Below, piece after piece: positions 4,755 through 6,429 of a DNA stretch of 6,429 bases. Position numbers and translations under genes: made by a program. Every line of letters begins with the position of its first letter. The first letter of the stretch is position 1. Below the pieces are notes generated by a model, which saw nothing but the letters and a program-made list of their open reading frames with translations, searched no databases and was not told the DNA's origin. The stretch is from DATEPR01 sp036503065 (GTDB lineage: Bacteria > Actinomycetota > Actinomycetes > Mycobacteriales > Pseudonocardiaceae), in contig DASXXM010000022.1 of the NCBI GenBank assembly GCA_036503065.1, forward strand, positions 1 through 6,429. Reading direction: 5' to 3'.

Positions 4755-6416
4755 TCAGTCGATCTCCGGCAGGGCCGGGCCCAACAGGTCGTCGGCGTCC
4801 ATGATCGTGTAGGCGTAGCCCTGTTCGGCCAGAAAACGTTGGCGGTGTGCCGCATAATCCGTGTCCAGGGTGTCTCTGGACACCACCGAGTAGAAATGTG
4901 CTTGGCGGCCGTCGCCCTTGGGGCGCAGCAGGCGTCCCAGTCGTTGGGCTTCTTCCTGGCGTGAACCGAATGTGCCGGAAACCTGGATGGCTACCGACGC
5001 CTCCGGCAGGTCGATCGAGAAGTTCGCCACCTTGGACACCACCAGGGTGCGCAGTTCTCCCTTGCGGAAGGCGTCGAACAGCTTCTCGCGCTCCGTGTTC
5101 CTCGTCGATCCCTGGATCACCGGCGCGTTCAACGCCTCGCCCAACTCGCCCAGTTGGTCCAGGTAGGCGCCGATCACCAAGGTGGGCTCGCCTTCGTGGC
5201 GGTCCAGAATCGACCGCACCACCGGGAGTTTGGTCCGGGCCGTCGAACAGATTCGGTAACGCTCCTCGGGTTCGGCCACGGCGTAGCCGAGCCGTTCCGC
5301 CTCGGTCATGGTGACTCGGACCTCGATGCACTCGGCGGGTGCGATCCAGCCCTGTGCCTCGATGTCGCGCCACGGCACGTCGTAACGCTTCGGGCCGATG
5401 AGGGAGAACACATCGCCCTCCTGGCCGTCCTCACGGACCAGTGTCGCGGTGAGGCCGAGACGCCTGCGGGACTGGAGGTCCGCTGTCATCCGGAACACGG
5501 GGGCCGGCAACAGGTGGACCTCGTCGTAGATGATCAGGCCCCAGTCCCTCGAGTCGAACAGTTCCAGGTGCCGGTATTCTCCCTTGGTCTTTCTGATGAT
5601 CACCTGGTACGTGGCGATGGTGACCGGCCGGACCTCCTTGCGTTCACCCGAGTACTCGCCGATCTCCTCCTCGGTCAGCGACGTCCTGGCGACCAGCTCG
5701 CGCTTCCACTGCCGGCCGGCGACCGTGTTGGTGACCAGGATCAACGTGGTCGCCTCGGCCAGCGCCATCGCGGCCGCGCCGACCAGCGTCTTGCCGGCGC
5801 CGCACGGCAGCACGACCACCCCGGAGCCACCGGCCCAGAACGTGTCGGCGGCCCTGCGCTGATAGTCCCGCAGGTGCCAGTCGCTCTCGTCCAGGGCGAT
5901 CGGGTGGTGTTCGCCGTCGACGTAACCGGCCAGGTCCTCGGCGGGCCAACCCACCTTGAGCAGGACCTGCTTGAGCCTGCCGCGCTCGCTGGGGTGCACG
6001 AGGACCGTGTCCTCGTCGATCCGGTCGCCCAGCATCGGGTTGATCTTCTTGTTGCGCATCACCTCTTCGAGCACCGCGCGGTCGGACGTGGCCATGACCA
6101 GGCCATGCGCGGGGTTGTTGACCAGCGTCAGCCGACCGAACCTGGCCATGGTGTCGACCACGTCCACCAGCAGCGGCTGTGGCACCGGGTAGCGCGAGTA
6201 GCGGACCAGGGTGTCCACCACCTGCTCCGCGTCGTGGCCCGCGGCGCGGGCGTTCCACAGCGCGAGCGGCGTCACCCGGTAGGTGTGTACGTGTTCCGGG
6301 GCGCGCTCCAGCTCGGCGAACGGGGCGATCGCGGTGCGGGTCTCGTCCGCGAGCGGGTGGTCCACCTCCAGCAGCAGGGTCTTGTCGGACTGAACGATCA
6401 GCGGTCCGTCGGACAC
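4755..6416 (-). CDS. xpb: XPB/ERCC3-type DNA repair helicase (superfamily 2)
   Basis: A complete 553-residue bacterial XPB, a 3'-to-5' ATP-dependent DNA helicase/translocase linked to DNA repair. The N-terminal 140 residues form the XPB/Ssl2-type N-terminal region. The helicase core follows: Q-motif LRDYQ at 182-186, Walker A PCGAGKT at 204-210, motif Ia ILVTNTVAGRQWKRE from 226, DEVH box at 298-301, TAT motif III at 323-325 followed at once by the XPB-specific RED at 328-330, a motif V-like VSKVANFSIDLPEA at 460-473, and motif VI QRLGRLLRP at 491-499. All catalytic residues needed for ATP hydrolysis are present, so it should be active. The GTG start at 6414-6416 is fixed by GAGGGGAG (6422-6429), 5 bases upstream. 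The promoter lies outside the window. Unlike eukaryotic XPB it has no TFIIH partners here, and its cellular role in bacteria remains poorly defined. The last stretch (4755-5300) uses somewhat more T-ending codons than its first half. Confidence 0.95.
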   Translation of the reverse strand: MSDGPLIVQSDKTLLLEVDHPLADETRTAIAPFAELERAPEHVHTYRVTPLALWNARAAGHDAEQVVDTLVRYSRYPVPQPLLVDVVDTMARFGRLTLVNNPAHGLVMATSDRAVLEEVMRNKKINPMLGDRIDEDTVLVHPSERGRLKQVLLKVGWPAEDLAGYVDGEHHPIALDESDWHLRDYQRRAADTFWAGGSGVVVLPCGAGKTLVGAAAMALAEATTLILVTNTVAGRQWKRELVARTSLTEEEIGEYSGERKEVRPVTIATYQVIIRKTKGEYRHLELFDSRDWGLIIYDEVHLLPAPVFRMTADLQSRRRLGLTATLVREDGQEGDVFSLIGPKRYDVPWRDIEAQGWIAPAECIEVRVTMTEAERLGYAVAEPEERYRICSTARTKLPVVRSILDRHEGEPTLVIGAYLDQLGELGEALNAPVIQGSTRNTEREKLFDAFRKGELRTLVVSKVANFSIDLPEASVAIQVSGTFGSRQEEAQRLGRLLRPKGDGRQAHFYSVVSRDTLDTDYAAHRQRFLAEQGYAYTIMDADDLLGPALPEID

Positions 6417-6429
6417 GCGGGCTCCCCTC

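Noticed and set aside
4772..4782. GGGCC-G-GGCCC palindrome just past the hydrolase stop, as a possible terminator
   Set aside because: It lies inside the xpb coding region, has only 5-bp arms and no T-rich tail, so it is more likely chance in GC-rich coding DNA.
4585..5373. 262-residue minus-strand frame within xpb
   Set aside because: It is a shadow of the XPB helicase frame and has no family signature. The true frame carries motifs V and VI in this stretch.
1..6429. Defence island, phage remnant, insertion sequence, tRNA or CRISPR content
   Set aside because: No transposase, integrase, terminal inverted repeats, regular repeat-spacer pattern or tRNA-like cloverleaf was seen. XPB here is the housekeeping bacterial type and does not indicate a defence system.

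Overview
The window is GC-rich DNA (coding third positions mostly G or C, frequent GTG starts, at least two probable leaderless or SD-poor genes). It reads as an actinobacterial chromosome. The MenC, serine hydrolase and bacterial XPB sequences look most like those of Pseudonocardiaceae (Amycolatopsis and relatives), but that assignment rests on recall, not on a search.

Layout, left to right. (1) 1-2045, plus strand: the end of a molybdenum hydroxylase / carbon monoxide dehydrogenase-type operon. It holds the last codons of the large subunit (coxL-like, cut by the window edge), the FAD-binding medium subunit (coxM-like) joined to it by a GTGA overlap, a gap with a strong 14-bp hairpin, and a coxG-like SRPBCC protein with a long Pro/Ala/Glu/Lys linker and a C-terminal membrane anchor. 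(2) 2031-2999, minus strand: menC, o-succinylbenzoate synthase of menaquinone synthesis, overlapping the coxG 3' end tail to tail by 15 bp. (3) 3000-3090: a perfect 13-bp terminator hairpin for the next gene, with very little room for a menC promoter. (4) 3091-3651, minus strand: a small secreted protein made of two copies of a cysteine-bracketed helical repeat, with no family recognised. (5) 3652-3933: a divergent regulatory gap with a 15-bp perfect palindrome. (6) 3934-4749, plus strand: a cytoplasmic class C beta-lactamase-like serine hydrolase, probably leaderless. (7) 4755-6416, minus strand: a complete bacterial XPB/ERCC3-type DNA repair helicase, convergent with the hydrolase across only 5 bp.

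How they may work together: the L-M-G genes would form one oxidoreductase with its membrane-tethered helper, passing electrons from substrate at the Mo site through Fe-S (subunit S, probably upstream of the window) and FAD to the respiratory chain. CO as substrate is likely but unproven, because the active-site loop of the large subunit lies outside the window. The adjacent menC makes a menaquinone precursor, which is a suggestive neighbour but is convergently transcribed. The secreted repeat protein, hydrolase and XPB genes look like independent units. I saw no mobile element, CRISPR array, tRNA or rRNA. Most of the content is ordinary chromosomal housekeeping or accessory metabolism. The least explained items are the duplicated secreted protein, the CoxG linker and anchor, and the palindrome upstream of the hydrolase.
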